DNA of 64,000 nucleotides from Psococerastis gibbosa (taxonomy: Eukaryota > Arthropoda > Insecta > Psocodea > Psocidae): positions 32,572,770 to 32,636,769 of the forward strand of contig OZ020484.1 in the NCBI GenBank assembly GCA_963971405.1, given 5' to 3'. Both the position numbers and the translations under genes were made by a program. The notes beneath the pieces were generated by a model. It was not told the origin of the DNA and ran no database searches. It saw nothing but the letters and a program-made list of their open reading frames with translations. Position 1 is the first letter of the stretch; every line of letters starts with the position of its first letter. Positions 45,265 to 56,957 of the stretch are shown here, piece after piece.

Positions 45265-47883
45265 ATTATTGGATTATTACATGCAGATGGTTTCCGTTTC
45301 CTAACCGTCAGAAGCAACTCCGCTTCTGTATCCTTTCGTCTCAGGACCTCAGCACTAGAGACCCGAGCAAATGTAAATTTACTGCGTTAGCTTTTATTAT
45401 TGTGAATTTTTCATGTTGTCAATTTATATTTTTGCGCCTGTGGATTGAAGAATTAATTAATGTTGTCAAAAATACACGGTCATTTCATGTTTACAAAGGG
45501 TCTCCCTGATTCTCATACGTCGATTTGCATTCATTGGCATTTACTTAGGATCATTTGCACTTCAATCAATCAATCAATCAATATATTCAAAATTAAGAAT
45601 ACAATACAATACTTATTCTCGGATATGTTATTCTTCTGCGTTGCTGCTACGGCTGCTGATAAATATTCAACAACAATATAGCTCGTCAACCCGACAGAAG
45701 GAAGCACTGTATTATCGTGTCCTATTTTTATATTTGCCTCGTAAAGTCGTCAATCTGAAGTTACTTCCTGTATTCAAGAATAAGCTGGGCAAACAATACC
45801 GGTATTCTGTCAAATTGCATGAACTGTTCTCGAAAAATTCCTAGTTTTCTTTTAAATTATTATTGTTTCTTTACATATTGCATAGTGTACTGTTTGAACG
45901 GATTCTTGGTTTTCCCGAATAGTTCGATAACCACACCTGCTTGGCACTTAATGAAACCCTTTATTTCGAATAGGAAAATTCTTGCTCCCAACCAATCAGG
46001 CCATGGACTCAACCATATTTATCGAAAAATTTAGATTTGACGACATTTCTCACTGAAAAAATAATAAAAACGTCCATTGCAACACACATAACTTGATTGG
46101 TAAAAAATTACAGTCAAGGTTGAAAGATTTCTAAACAGTGGAACATAATTTTGGTGTTAATGACGGCGATATTAAAATGCAGAGGAAAAATGTTTCATAT
46201 CTGATATCAATGAGACATTTTTCATAGCTTTATACAAATAGGCTAGATAATTATGTCCTGTTAAATTTTGATTTGATGAAAAAGACTGACAGTGAGGGTT
46301 ACCGATGGCCTCTTAAAAAGCATGGAATGCATGTATATATATATACACAATATGTGGGGTCAAAAGAGGATGTTCAAACAGTCCTCAGACCTTGACCCAC
46401 ATTGGATTGTCGCCTTACAGTGTTTTTTTTTAATCCGAAATTTGTTCTGAACTTAGTTGTCATGTAAAGAAGCCGTTCTTATTATCGCATGTAGACTGGG
46501 GCCACTAACCCTATTGAGTACCATACCAACATAAGTAGAGGAAAAACGCTGCAGCCGGGTATGTTGCTGGCCACAACAACGCAGTGATCAAGTGACCCTC
46601 AGGTCTATCCCGCATTAGTTTGTCGCGTAATGTTTTTTTTTTTTTTTTTGCTTTTATTGGGCTTGACAAGTAAATTCATCAAATTTTAGGTTTTGCGTGG
46701 CTGTAAGGGACTTTGAAACCATAAATAGGTCATGACTGCCGGTGCCCTCGCTGCGGTCGATACAGAGCTCCGACAATCCTGCCGTGCCCGTCATCTCAAC
46801 CGCAGATTCTACCCCACGTTGGGCGCCATACGCACCCTGTCGCGCATACCTACAACCTTATAACCAAGTAACCAACAACAGCGCTAATGGCCCATATTAC
46901 ATGAACCAACAATGAGGAGCACTCACGTACCTGTATTGTGAAGTGGGAAAGTCAGGGAAAATGAAAATAGCCGCCTATATACAGTAGATAAATATGAAAT
47001 AAAATAGATTTTTTTTAAATGTTAATTCCGAATCATATTTTTGCTGAATTTTCTCACTCTACGACAGGCATAAGTGATGAGTACCCCAAATGGTCAATTT
47101 TTTGAGAATAATGACAATAAATGAGACGACTAGCTGGAGAGACCTTAGCGAGCCTTATCACGATTAGGTCAACGACACACCATTCACACTCAGTTCAACA
47201 GCGCTCCCTTCTATTGTACCTTATAAGGTAGATATCCCTAGAGTTCTGTGTAAAGAAGAGTTAGGTCATTTAGCTTCCGCCAAGGATATTTTTGGAATAT
47301 ATGGCGCCACTTCTTCTTCTTCAATGTTGACTTTTTTGTTCTACTACTAAGCCAACCTAGTGGCCTCTCGCAACACCTCTCAGCAGACGTCCTGGTTCTT
47401 GGTCTTCTGAAGTCACCCATCGGTTCTGTCACTTCTGTGTCCTGTCTTGTCACCTTCTGCCGTCCATTTACACTCTATGTACGGAGTTTGAAGCTTGGTG
47501 TAGGTACATTAATTGCACATTTCTAATCCAACAAATTTTTTGAGCCTTTGCGAAGCGAGCTTGAAGTCTTCTTTTTTTAAGGCTCTCATCTACATTGAAA
47601 CCTCAAAAATTACTCATGTAATATGCCTACAAAGCAGTCGTCAACAAATTGTATCCCATCCGTTTTTTGTTTTTTTTCATGGAAATACTGTAAACAAGGA
47701 GATGTTGCAGGCCTAGGTATCCATACGAGTTGAAAAAGGTTGGTCATAGATAACTTCCTAACAAGTAACAGGAGAGGTAAATAAAGAGTGGTTCAAACCA
47801 GAAATAGAGTAAATTAATAATTTGTACGGCACATGTGCGTGATGTTGTAGCCCCTTCTCCCCCCCCCCCCCACAAACGTCAGG
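45265..47883. repeat. Tandem duplication, unit 2 (2,619 bp)
   Basis: Direct copy of unit 1; the junction at 45264/45265 reads GTCAGG|ATTATTGG. Right of 47883 the sequence changes to TCTATTGTGC. There is no microhomology between the two outer borders. Confidence 0.95.
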
Positions 47884-48561
47884 TCTATTGTGCTATACGC
47901 TATCGCCAACTTTAATCAAAGTTTGCTCATCTTTGTTAGCGTCGTAATATTGTATTATTAATTTTCTGCTTTCATAATGAGGAAGCAATGCATCCGCAGA
48001 GCCTTTTAATGGTGTAACGGTGTAAATAACAACGGCCATTACATACTTCTACTGCACAGCAGTCAAGTATTATATAGTAGCAATCAAAAAAACGCCAATT
48101 TATAGTAGGTTACACCCTCCAGCATTGAAAATATATTGTATATAATAAATGTATAGAATAAGAATCGGTACGAATGAACCCCTACATGTTTTCCTTTTTT
48201 TATTATTATTAGAATGCCTATTAAAAAGTATTAGTGCGGTGTACAAAATAGCATATCTCATCAAATAGGTAGAGCTGTCAAAAATATCGCATATCTTAGA
48301 AAAAATACTCCCAGCATTATGATGTATGACAGGTGCCAGTTTAGATTAGCCACGATTACTGAACATGGTTTCTAAAATATAGCTGACAGCGAAGGGGTTG
48401 GGGAAAGAGTTCAAAAACAGTGGCCAATCAGTGTTAGAGACTGCCACATATCATATATCAAAATGTAGAGGAGTATTTCTTCTAAGGAATGTAGCATTTT
48501 TTTAAAGTAATTCCTGTTAAAGAAGATGTTGTCAAAAATATTTGAGGTGACCAATTTGCTC
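47884..48561. other. Intronic sequence, nothing recognised
   Basis: A short piece, CGGTACGAATGAACCCCTAC (48167), resembles 2828-2848 (CCGGTACGAGTGAACCCG). No exon. Confidence 0.4.
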
Positions 48562-48966
48562 TTAAGAGTATATTATGCTGCGTAAAAAATTGGCATCCCA
48601 AAATTAAATACTTCTCATTTTTAATTCATTAACTCAGCAAGTTATTAAAAATTTGGCTCACGTAAGTTTTAGAAGACTGCTTCGTGCATCATGTAATCGG
48701 GTATTTTTACTTTTCGGTTTCGTAGTTTTTCCAAAAATCCTAGTTTAAAGGAAATTTTAGTTCCTACTGGTTTTTATGAAAGAACTTTGGAACCAAAAAT
48801 GTATTATTTCCTATTATATGATGCATTAAGTAGTTATCTACAACTCACATGAGCCAAATCTTTAACAACTTGGGTTGTTAATTAAATAAAAAATAACTTA
48901 CAAATTCAATAAAAACAACACATTTTGGGGTGCTAATTTTCTACGTGGCATGTCCTCATGTAACAC
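48562..48966. mobile_element. TTAA-type foldback MITE, copy C
   Basis: TTAAGAGTATATTATGCTGC and AAAAATTGGCATCCCAAAAT at the left, the complement of GGGGTGCTAATTTTCTACGT at the right, with inner arms as in copies A and B. The right TTAA has decayed (CTCATGTAAC). Confidence 0.8.
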
Positions 48967-50220
48967 ATAAGGCTAAAATAACTAATTACACCCCTCCCAC
49001 CCCTCCCCCGCCTTATCAGAAAATAATTTCGTCAACCTTTTATAAGAATGTGATAATAGCTTGGCACTGAAACCCATAAAGTGTAAAACTCCCGCCATCT
49101 ATTGAAAATCACGGAAGTCAGCAATTTTCCAGAAGTGCCCGAATTTCCCGCTGTTTCGCTCCAGTCGTCAGTTGCAGTTCAGTTGCGAATTTCCAGAGGG
49201 CGGACAGAGAACGTTTTCGATTTAGCGGTTCTTTGTTGTTATAGGTAATTCACATTTCAGTAAATAACAAAAGGATGTTGCTGGTTTTTCTCGATGAAGT
49301 TAAATTTTCTAAAAGGTTTTTCCCCACCGTTGTACCAAAATTCATTTTTCGAATTGTTATGAATTTTTGAATCGGGAATTAATCATCTCCCCGTCTTAAA
49401 GTTTTACGAAAGTCGAAGTTTCGAGTTCATGGGATTGTAATACCGTACTAGTCTACTATATAAACAACATAAAGTAAATCTTTATTAGGCCTACATGTTT
49501 AGTATACAATTTTAGCGTACCGTGAGGACTTTTTCGTGATGGACATTAGTTAATAATTACTAACATGTAAACTAATCTAAACACTACCACTTATTATAAA
49601 TAGCCTACGGTAAAAAAATATATATAAAATTCTTTTCTAGAATATGAATAATGAACATTAGACTACATTGTCTAGAGTGAAATAAGACGTAATGACGACT
49701 ACGTAGTTCAATAGTAAAATATGTAAATAGTGTTGTATATATAGTATATACAGTATATGGCAATTTAACTTGGTTCTTTATTATTTCTGTCGTGTTTCTG
49801 CGATTGTGCGATAAGTAAATACCTACTGAATTTTATTCGTGCTTAAAGTACTGACTGAATGGCGTAGTGTTCTTCAGCTCGACTTGTAGACTATGTATTG
49901 TACAGTGAAATTGCGTTACAAATTTGAGAATGTTTGAAGAGTCTTTTGTTAGGTTGGCTTGTCCGCAAGTTTCGACTAATCTCAACCCCATTCCATGTTG
50001 TACAAACCCCGCTAGTCCGGGTTGTATTTTAATTTGGTTTATCTAAATATGGCTAGCTGCTGAGCATACACACAATACACAATATATTTTACCTATTCAG
50101 TCATTGTTTAACCTGAAGTACATACGGGTTTCATTAAACTTCTCATATAAGCTGACTTTCATTGTCATTTCAACGAATATGGGATAAAAAACAGTTGGTA
50201 GGTATCGAAAAATAAATATG
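48967..50220. other. Intronic sequence; possible promoter-like patch
   Basis: 49140-49250 is a less AT-rich patch with TCGTCAGTTGCAGTTCAGTT (two arthropod Inr-like TCAGTT) and a donor-like ATAG|GTAATT downstream. The remainder is AT-rich without features. Confidence 0.3.
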
Positions 50221-50400
50221 TAGCCTACAAAGCAAGCATGACAGAAATACGACTTGCGGGACGGATGAGTTGGAAACTGACCTGGGCGAGTTGAGAGTCC
50301 GTAGATGGTGGAGCGTTGTACAAAACCGAGATGACTGGAGGAGTGCACTCGAGGAGTACGCCAAAGCTCATCAAGGGCTATAGAGCCAGAAGAAGAAGGT
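50221..50400 (+). mobile_element. LINE 3' fragment, same family as 23689-24163
   Basis: YKASMTEIRLAGR, then (after a small deletion and frame change) DELETDLGELRVRRWWSVVQ and WRSALEEYAKAHQGL, a stop, and a GAAGAAGAAG tail. Only the last 60 codons are present. Confidence 0.88.
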
Positions 50401-50432
50401 ATGGAACAGTTTTCTCACAGTTAATGCCTGGG

Positions 50433-50604
50433 CCAATGGCGGATCCACGGGGGGGGGGGGGGTCATGACCCCCTAAATGAGTAAATTCATAAGATACCTA
50501 GTAACAAAAACAAAAAAAAACTTTCAACCAAAAAATTACCTTTTAAACTTACAAAAAACGTGTGACCCCCCCCCCTAAATTTTTTCCGCTGGATCCGCCC
50601 CTGG
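50433..50604. mobile_element. hAT-like MITE with poly-G/poly-C arms
   Basis: CCAATGGCGGATCCACGGG and CCGCTGGATCCGCCCCTGG are inverted ends. Inside are TCATGACCCCCTAAAT and GTGACCCCCCCCCTAAAT. The same arrangement is at 54470. Confidence 0.75.
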
Positions 50605-50689
50605 CGTGGGCTCGGCCTCTATGACGACCATATTACTAATAATAACGCCTGATAGTTTTCTCATGGGTAACAATCATTGAGGGTCTGAG

Positions 50690-50965
50690 CTTGAGTACTA
50701 GCAGAGATCCTATATGTCTTGGCCATGGTTTTATGTGATATATTGTGCTCAGGAACATGCTGTGGTTTCCTCAACCGGTGAAGAATGTTACTGATAAGGG
50801 TTGGGTTGACCCAGTAGGTCCGGCAGAATGGACCCAAAAACACATTGACCTGACAACTCATTCTACTCTTTACCACGGTTTTATGTGGGATAACATGCCC
50901 GGCAGCCGGGTTTTCCCCAACCCATGAAGTAAGCTGCTGACTAGGGTTTAGTGGACCCAGATCCA
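50690..50965. repeat. Internally repeated interspersed sequence
   Basis: Two related halves: GGTTTTATGTGATATATTGT (50725) and GGTTTTATGTGGGATAACAT (50877), each followed by CAACC..TGAAG.A..(C)TGCTGA. Parts recur near 61283 and 63290. Confidence 0.45.
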
Positions 50966-51090
50966 ATAGAAGATTATTTTTTCCATTTATACCGAGTTTC
51001 GAACTTTTCAGTTGAAAGTAGACAAGAAAATTGAATCAGCGTAGGACTCGAACACACGTCTCCACCTATTGTAATAGAGCAGCTACTTAC

Positions 51091-51285
51091 ATGATATCTC
51101 CGAGTTTGATCCTCGTCTGTACCAGAGCGCATGTCTTGTGATCGGTGGTGGTGACAGCCACACGGCGTCGGTACGGCGTCGCCGGCGGCGTGCTCTCAGA
51201 CGACTCGGCGTGCGCCAGCCGCACGATTTGCTGGCTGCCACGCCGCCGAGTGCTGGCGTGGCGGCCGGCCACTCCACCCAACATC
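51091..51285 (-). CDS. cac: Cav2 calcium channel alpha-1, most N-terminal visible exon
   Basis: A 195-nt GC-rich exon bounded on the minus strand by TTAATTTGTTTGCAG and AT|GTAAGTAG. From an ATG at its second base it encodes MLGGVAGRHASTRRRGSQQI, a Ser/Thr/Pro/Arg-rich stretch, and ends CALVQTRIKLGDI(M). The last two bases AT join the G of the exon at 8967 to make Met, giving KLGDIM-LAAAQEAAQQ, a continuous soluble N-terminus before domain I. The link rests on matching phase, orientation and my recollection of arthropod Cav2 N-termini; the exon alone carries no channel motif. The start codon is inferred: a splice acceptor lies one base before it, so a 5' UTR exon or a further coding exon must lie upstream. 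Low-complexity and basic N-terminus, predicted cytoplasmic. GC content far above the neighbouring intron. Confidence 0.82.
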
Positions 51286-51361
51286 CTGCAAACAAATTAA
51301 TTGATTAAATGTCTCGTTTCAGGTAACAGAAAGACGAGTTTTCAAGCGATGATTGGTTAAA

Positions 51362-51553
51362 ATAAATAAATAAATAAGGACTTTTGATTGTTTCTATTAC
51401 TAAGCCAACCTAACGGAGCCCTGTGTTACACTCCACTAGGAAGGCACGGGACATGCCCTCTGAAGCATGGCCAGAAAATGTAGCCAGTGTGGGACTCGAA
51501 CCAACAACCTTTTCGGGTGAAAGTCAGAGGCCGTACCACTGCGCTACATGTCT
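51362..51553 (-). mobile_element. tRNA-derived SINE, full-length copy
   Basis: On the minus strand it begins GACATGTAGCGCAGTGGTAC, has CTGACTTTCACCCGAAAAGG (anticodon TTC, Glu type), B box TTGGTTCGAGTCCCACACTG, a unique body, and the tail CGTTAGGTTGGCTTAGTAAT before (TTTA)n. The best preserved of the three copies. It lies about 77 bp upstream of the acceptor of the first visible channel exon. Confidence 0.88.
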
Positions 51554-51741
51554 TGGTTAGGGTGATGGGCACGGCCCGATGGCGGATTAAAGGGGGGTGG
51601 TGAGGGTGGTCGCCCCCCCCCCTCCAGTACCCAAAGCTATGAAAAAGAAAAATAAGCATTTTCTATCACATAGAGTAAACAAATAATTTCGCACATTAGT
51701 TTTAACATCAACTTTCTGACAATAAGAAAGCTTCTAAGTAA

Positions 51742-51906
51742 GCTCTTGTTGCCTTGCCGTCTAACGTGGTTAGTGCCGAGCGTTCCTTTTCGACGCTGCG
51801 ACACCTCAAGATATGGCTTCGATCTCTTTGTGAGGAAAAGCGCCTGAGTGGGCTCGCTCTGATGAATAACTACATATATATTGACCTTGATAGGGACAGA
51901 AGATAG
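51742..51906 (+). mobile_element. hAT transposase C-terminal dimerisation region (fragment)
   Basis: An open frame of 54 codons then TAG: ALVALPSNVVSAERSFSTLR, HLKIWLRSLCEEKRLSGLAL and MNNYIYIDLDRDRR. The SAERSFS.LR..K.WLR....E.RLSGLAL.N pattern is the hAT dimerisation domain of the ZMYM-like group. The catalytic core is absent. It lies between a GATGGCGGATTAAAGGGG end (51579) and a GGACCCCCCCCCCCC stretch (51934), so these may be its own hAT termini. Confidence 0.88.
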
Positions 51907-54469
51907 ATAACCTGCTCTTTATAACCTAAATTAGAGGACCCCCCCCCCCCCCCGAAGCAAATTTTTGTATGTAAACCTGTATAGGGTTTGAAGAATTTAT
52001 CCATTAATTCATTAATAAATTATGTAAACAAAATTTTGGACCCCCCCCCCCCCCGAAATCAAAACCTTGGCTGTGAGGGTTACCTTTCAAATTTCTTAGC
52101 AATCGATATGGTACCTCCGAGCAACTTAAATCAGACGCTTCCATTGATTTTCCATTGCCTATTGAGGCTATGTCTTCCTTATTGAAAGGAGTCTTCAATA
52201 AAGTCTATAATTGCCTCACCACTGACCAATTGCAACAGATTCAAGTTCAGGTATAAATCGCAGGGCAGGGAGAGTTTCAGAATTTCGTTCCAATTGATTT
52301 GTCAAAGGTGTATGTTGACTTAGCAGTTAGCGGGTTCAACGATGTATTAAATTTCTGCTTTTGTATAGGCTGAACTCAACATTGTAGTAGTAGTAAATCA
52401 CGGCCCGGTAGTCTCATGGCAGAATATTACATTGAATAGGTATAGCTGAAAGTTTATGAAAGGGTATAAGGATTGTAACTATTATAAGGATAAAATTATT
52501 AGTGTAGAATATGTACGTAATGTATCAATCAAAAAAGGCCCCTGTATACATGGACGATTCTTACAGTAGTGATTTGCCGATGTCTTTTCCATTGTCTGGA
52601 TAGTGCTTGATTAATGGCTGGTGCAAAACCACAAAGTCGACTTCAGAAGATATCTATGATTTGGCGTGTCGTGGGGAAACCGGACACTTTCGTGCTGTCG
52701 GCTTCACGCCAGCTTCCAAAGTAAAAAAATTGACTGGAAATCTTTTGCTAGCCCAATGGCTACAATAGAAAAGACTGCGAGAATCGTCCATGGTACGATG
52801 TTTAATTAAGGACCAGTGGAGGATCCTCTCTTGGCTATTACTCAATTTAAAATGTTTCAGTCAACAACATGTCGAACAGCTGCGTTTTTTCCCTACCAAT
52901 GTAGGTAAGGTACCGTACCTAGTAAAGGTGGGAGCCGGCGCGGACAGGCCATTGGGGTAAAGGGGTATTTGCCATTGGCTAGGTCAGTGAAAGTGGCCAG
53001 GCTGCCCCAACTGGAAAAAATAAGAACTGTTTAATAAAAAAAATGATAAACACAAAAATAAAACCAACAGAAATAATATATTATAGATTTAAACGACAAA
53101 ACATCGACTAGTTCTCGGATGGGCCTCATGGTTGGCCATTGTGTGCCTATTATTCAAAACATTTCACTGGGCAGTTTTTCTTACCAATAAAGGCAAGGCA
53201 CCTATTAATTTAGGGTCTAGTGCAGAATTTTCATCTCTACAAACTGGGCTATTCCAGCCCATTTGTTGAGGTAACAGCTTACATCTTTTATGCATTTTTG
53301 AAATTACCACTTTCATAACTTTGTGGCTGCTCAACAAGAAATTAATTAATTACATAAAAAATACACGTCCACTCCTAGTGTATTTTAAAATCTCTCCCTT
53401 TACAAATTGGCAATATCCAGGGTAAACCTTCAATTTTGCCTACATCAAAGCTTTAAATTAGTATTCATATCATACGCTACCTACCAGGAAAATCATGAAC
53501 ACAAAGATAACAACCCGACTTGATTGATTCCTTTTTCCTTATCTTATGTACTGTATCTACTAGGAGGGGGTTGGTTTAATGCCATCATCACGCACGAGTG
53601 CTGAACCAATCATAAGCCCCCCGCCCCCTTCCCCCATCCCTGCTCACACAATACCTTACCGCTAATCACATTTACCTCATACTTGTATTCAACCGACTAT
53701 TTAATTATTATTCCAAAATCTTCTTTAGTTGGCGCCAGCACCAGATTGATTTTATGTAGACAAAGGAAACTTTTGGATTGAGCTTATGTGAGGTGGAAAT
53801 GTGACTAGAATTGATTAAGGAAATCGGGAGAGGGAATTAGTTGATTGCTACAGACAAAATATGCATGTATAATACTCTTTGATGCCAACAACTATAATAC
53901 CGCTTGCCGCAGTGGCGTAACAGAAGGGTAGCAAGTTATGCAAGGCATAAGGGTCCCCGGCCAAAGGAAAAAAAAGGGATTTTGGAATTTTCTTAAAAAA
54001 TATATAAAAATTTGAAAAAGAAAAATTAGGAAAAGAAAATGAAAGTTTAAGCCTAGTGTAGCCTAATTGCAAAAAAATTGTATGTACGGGCCGCCAAAAA
54101 TGTGTTACGTCACTTCCACTTGGATCCAGTAACCGGGGACGTAGCTGGAATTTTACTTGGGGGGCGAGACAATCGAAAATCCTGGCCTAATTAAACATAT
54201 CATACAATATATGAAGGTATCCTTCACTATAGAAGCAAGGTTTTACTAATTGGTCATGTCACGAATTAGCAAAAGAAGCCTGCCTTTATAGCTGTGAGAC
54301 ATGGTACCAATCGATAGATTGCAACTGACGAAGAAGCCCTTCACAGCGAGGCCAAACCAAGCCAAATATTTTTAACGACTAAGTGACGCCAGATCTAATC
54401 TAAACATGTGACATTATAAGGTGATAGATTGCGGTAGTCACCTCTACAACAAGTTGAACGTCACAGACG
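51907..54469. other. Sequence upstream of the first visible exon, nothing recognised
   Basis: Long C runs at 51939-51953 and 52041-52054. Short ORFs lack domains. No candidate upstream coding exon seen. Confidence 0.4.
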
Positions 54470-54618
54470 GGTGGATCCATGGAGGGGGTCAGGGGGTCAT
54501 GAACCCCCCTAAATAAGTAAATTCATAAGATAGTAAAAAAAAATAATTGAATAAAAATCAGCTTTTCTACAAACAAATAACCTTTTAAACTTACTTGCCA
54601 CTTGTGACCCCCTTAAGC
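54470..54618. mobile_element. hAT-like MITE, copy related to 50433
   Basis: GGGTGGATCCATGGAGGGGG, AAATAAGTAAATTCATAAGA and CCTTTTAAACTTACTTGCCA match the 50433 copy in order. The right end is decayed. Confidence 0.65.
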
Positions 54619-54746
54619 GGAAATAGGGTTTATGTATAACTGCAGACACTGCAGTGTTTTGTCTTGCATTGCAATTACTGCATGTGCATTACATGCGGTA
54701 AGTCAAACAGTGGAATTCTTTTTAAAAAACATTTACTTCAAGTGTA

Positions 54747-54900
54747 AGCAAGGCCGTAGGTAAGTGGGATTCATGGGGGTTCAACCCCCCCCCCCCCCCC
54801 CGAAATGAAATGGATTGACACTAGATAGAATCGGATTTTAAGAGGAAAAATAAATAACCTTATATAATAACCAATCAATTTCAGGTATATGGCATATTAT
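54747..54900. repeat. Short repeat with CAAGGCCGTAG end and long C run
   Basis: CAAGGCCGTAGGTAAGTGGG, TTCATGGGGGTTCAACCCCC and TAGAATCGGATTTTA match, in part, 61725-61880 where the other end CTAGCTACGGCCTTG is preserved. Confidence 0.55.
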
Positions 54901-55483
54901 ATTGTAATACTGGCATTAAACTAACTTATCGTTGGTTAAAGAAGCAACCTCGTTGTTATAACCGAACTTAGTGCCCTTGCAAGGCATAGATCGTGGATTC
55001 GAATCTTCCCAAGTCCAGAGTTTTCTAGATATAAGGTACTTCAGAAGATTTATAGGTCGCTGATGTGTCGAGAAGACAACCGTTGACCAGTGACAACTTG
55101 GCGATTAGGTAGCGACCGAAATCTCTCTGAAGTTTCGCACCAGTCTATTTGTTTCCATGATAAACTTCTCATCGGATCACTGGCGTTCGCATCGCCCGTG
55201 TAAACCGAGCCTTAAAAATTAAACCTATCATAATTCATGTCTATCTCAACATCCTGCAAGTGCGTCCGTTGAGCACTTCCGGGGGGAATTTTATTTAGGC
55301 CCAAATGATAGTGAATTGCGACAAAGTTGTACACAAAAGCTAGGATAATGAAATATACACGGCTGAAAGGGATTTTCACAAAAGCGCTCAATCGGATCGA
55401 CCCTCTTTGTCCACTAGGTCGATTTGAAGCATTACATGTGTCTCTACGTCCTCAGCACCAGCAATATTGTTCTTTTCACTCTC
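54901..55483. other. Sequence with a weak tRNA-like piece
   Basis: GTGGATTCGAATCTTCCCAA (54993) resembles a B box, without a convincing A box. Otherwise nothing recognised. Confidence 0.3.
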
Positions 55484-55847
55484 CAGCAGCCCGATCATGG
55501 AGATTTGGGATTATTATAATACTGGGATTTATTTTTCAATACCACAGTAGTAAGATGTCACGTGACGGTGATAAAATATGCGCGGGAAATTCAAATTAAT
55601 AAATTTTTAGAATAGAAGAGAATGGTTGCATTGTTTAAAAACCGAAGGAAATACTAATTTAAACATTAAAATGTACAGCCAGAGTTTTGAAATAAGAGGT
55701 TTAATTAATGTGTCTACATCTCACCAACACGTCAAAAATATTAATTTATCAATTTGAATTTCCCACGCATTTTGCACTCATTTGTTTAGAACAATGGAAT
55801 AAACCCCGGTATTATAATAATCCCAAATCGCCATGATCGGGCTGCTG
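55484..55847. mobile_element. MITE with M-type ends, 364 bp
   Basis: Terminal inverted repeats of about 50 bp: CAGCAGCCCGATCATGGAGA, TTTGGGATTATTATAATACT and the complement on the right (AATCGCCATGATCGGGCTGC). The interior differs from the short M copies, so this is a longer family member. Confidence 0.85.
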
Positions 55848-56590
55848 ATAGCATTTATGGCAACCGTAATGTTATTAGTATACGGTGAGTCATTGGCAGC
55901 GAACCTCATACAACCATTCAACCAAGGCGGTTTTTCATGACAAATAATGTTTCTTATTCCATCACATTATTATTATTTCATTAATACAAGAAGAGTAAAA
56001 TATCAATAAAGAGGAACACTGTCCCTTTTGCCAGGTTCGCGGCGAGTCCTGAAGCGGAAAAACTGAAGGAAATTCATTTATCTGCTGCAAACAGGTGTCT
56101 CCCGGGAAAAGCGATGGAAAAATAGGCCAGAAACAGTATGAGGATTTACAAAATTTGACAGCATTAAGGTGTACAATGTACAGACCAAGACTTCTTGAAA
56201 TTACTCCAAACAAGGGGGGGGGGGTCTGGGGGTCTCCCCCGGGGAAAATGATTTAACAGACTTTGGGTGCGAAATAGCGGTATTTTAAGCAGTTTGACAG
56301 CAAACAAACTCTTTGTAAAACTTCTTTCCAATTCACACCTTTAGCCCTATGCTTAATTCATTATTTAAATGCCTTGAGAATACAATAATACTTGGTGGAG
56401 GACGGTTCAACCACACTTACCCCTTTACCCTAGAGCGCTTAAAACATGTGTTGTATTTGAAACTGAGTTAGGTACAAATAAGTACTGGGTTTTATACAAC
56501 TAGGCTCTCAATATTATGGAGGAAAACAAACTGAAAAAATATGGTACCCCCGGGGGACTGTTGGTGCCGGCATAAGCTTCTTAATGCACT
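55848..56590. other. Sequence with nothing recognised
   Basis: A G run at 56214-56223 next to GGGTCTCCCCCGGGG. No gene. Confidence 0.35.
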
Positions 56591-56639
56591 GTATATTGAC
56601 CTCGGCTATATCGTCAATGGTAAATTACTTCTTGGACTT

Positions 56640-56957
56640 TCTTTTTTTAGAAATTTTATGTTGAAAAGGTGTTCATTTGCTGAAATTAGGCTAGGCTTAC
56701 ATTCCCAATGTAGTATAATCTTCTTTCATTCTATCCCTCGAACTCAACCAGAACCCAGTCGTTATCTTTAAGCTTAGCAGAAAGTCAAACAAGTTTTCAT
56801 CATCAGGTCCTTCAGAATCAGAGCCATTCTTAGAGACGAAAGAGTCACGCAAAGTCAAGTCGGAAGATTCTGACTCCATTAATTTCTTCTTCTTCTTTCC
56901 CTCAGTGTTTCTTTTGGACTCTGCCTCAGAAGGTAATTTATTCTGTCCGAATTGCAC
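56640..56957 (-). pseudogene. Fragment of a transposon-type ORF with acidic/basic tract
   Basis: The minus-strand frame reads SEAESKRNTEGKKKKKLMES, then SDSEGPDDENLFDFLLS. After a frame change come WVLVEFEG and RRLYYIGNV. A Lys-rich stretch, an acidic Ser/Asp/Glu stretch and WVLVEFEG...YIG resemble the C-terminal parts of transposon-encoded proteins in insects. The family is not identifiable and the frame is broken. Confidence 0.4.

Larger units (their letters stand above)
8968..51090 (-). other. Intron 1 of cac, about 42.1 kb
   Basis: U2-type intron: donor AT|GTAAGTAG at 51090, acceptor TTCTGTTGCAG at 8968. The phase (two bases of Met before, one after) is consistent between the two exons. 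It holds nearly all repeats described between these coordinates. No other host exon was recognised inside it. Confidence 0.85.
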
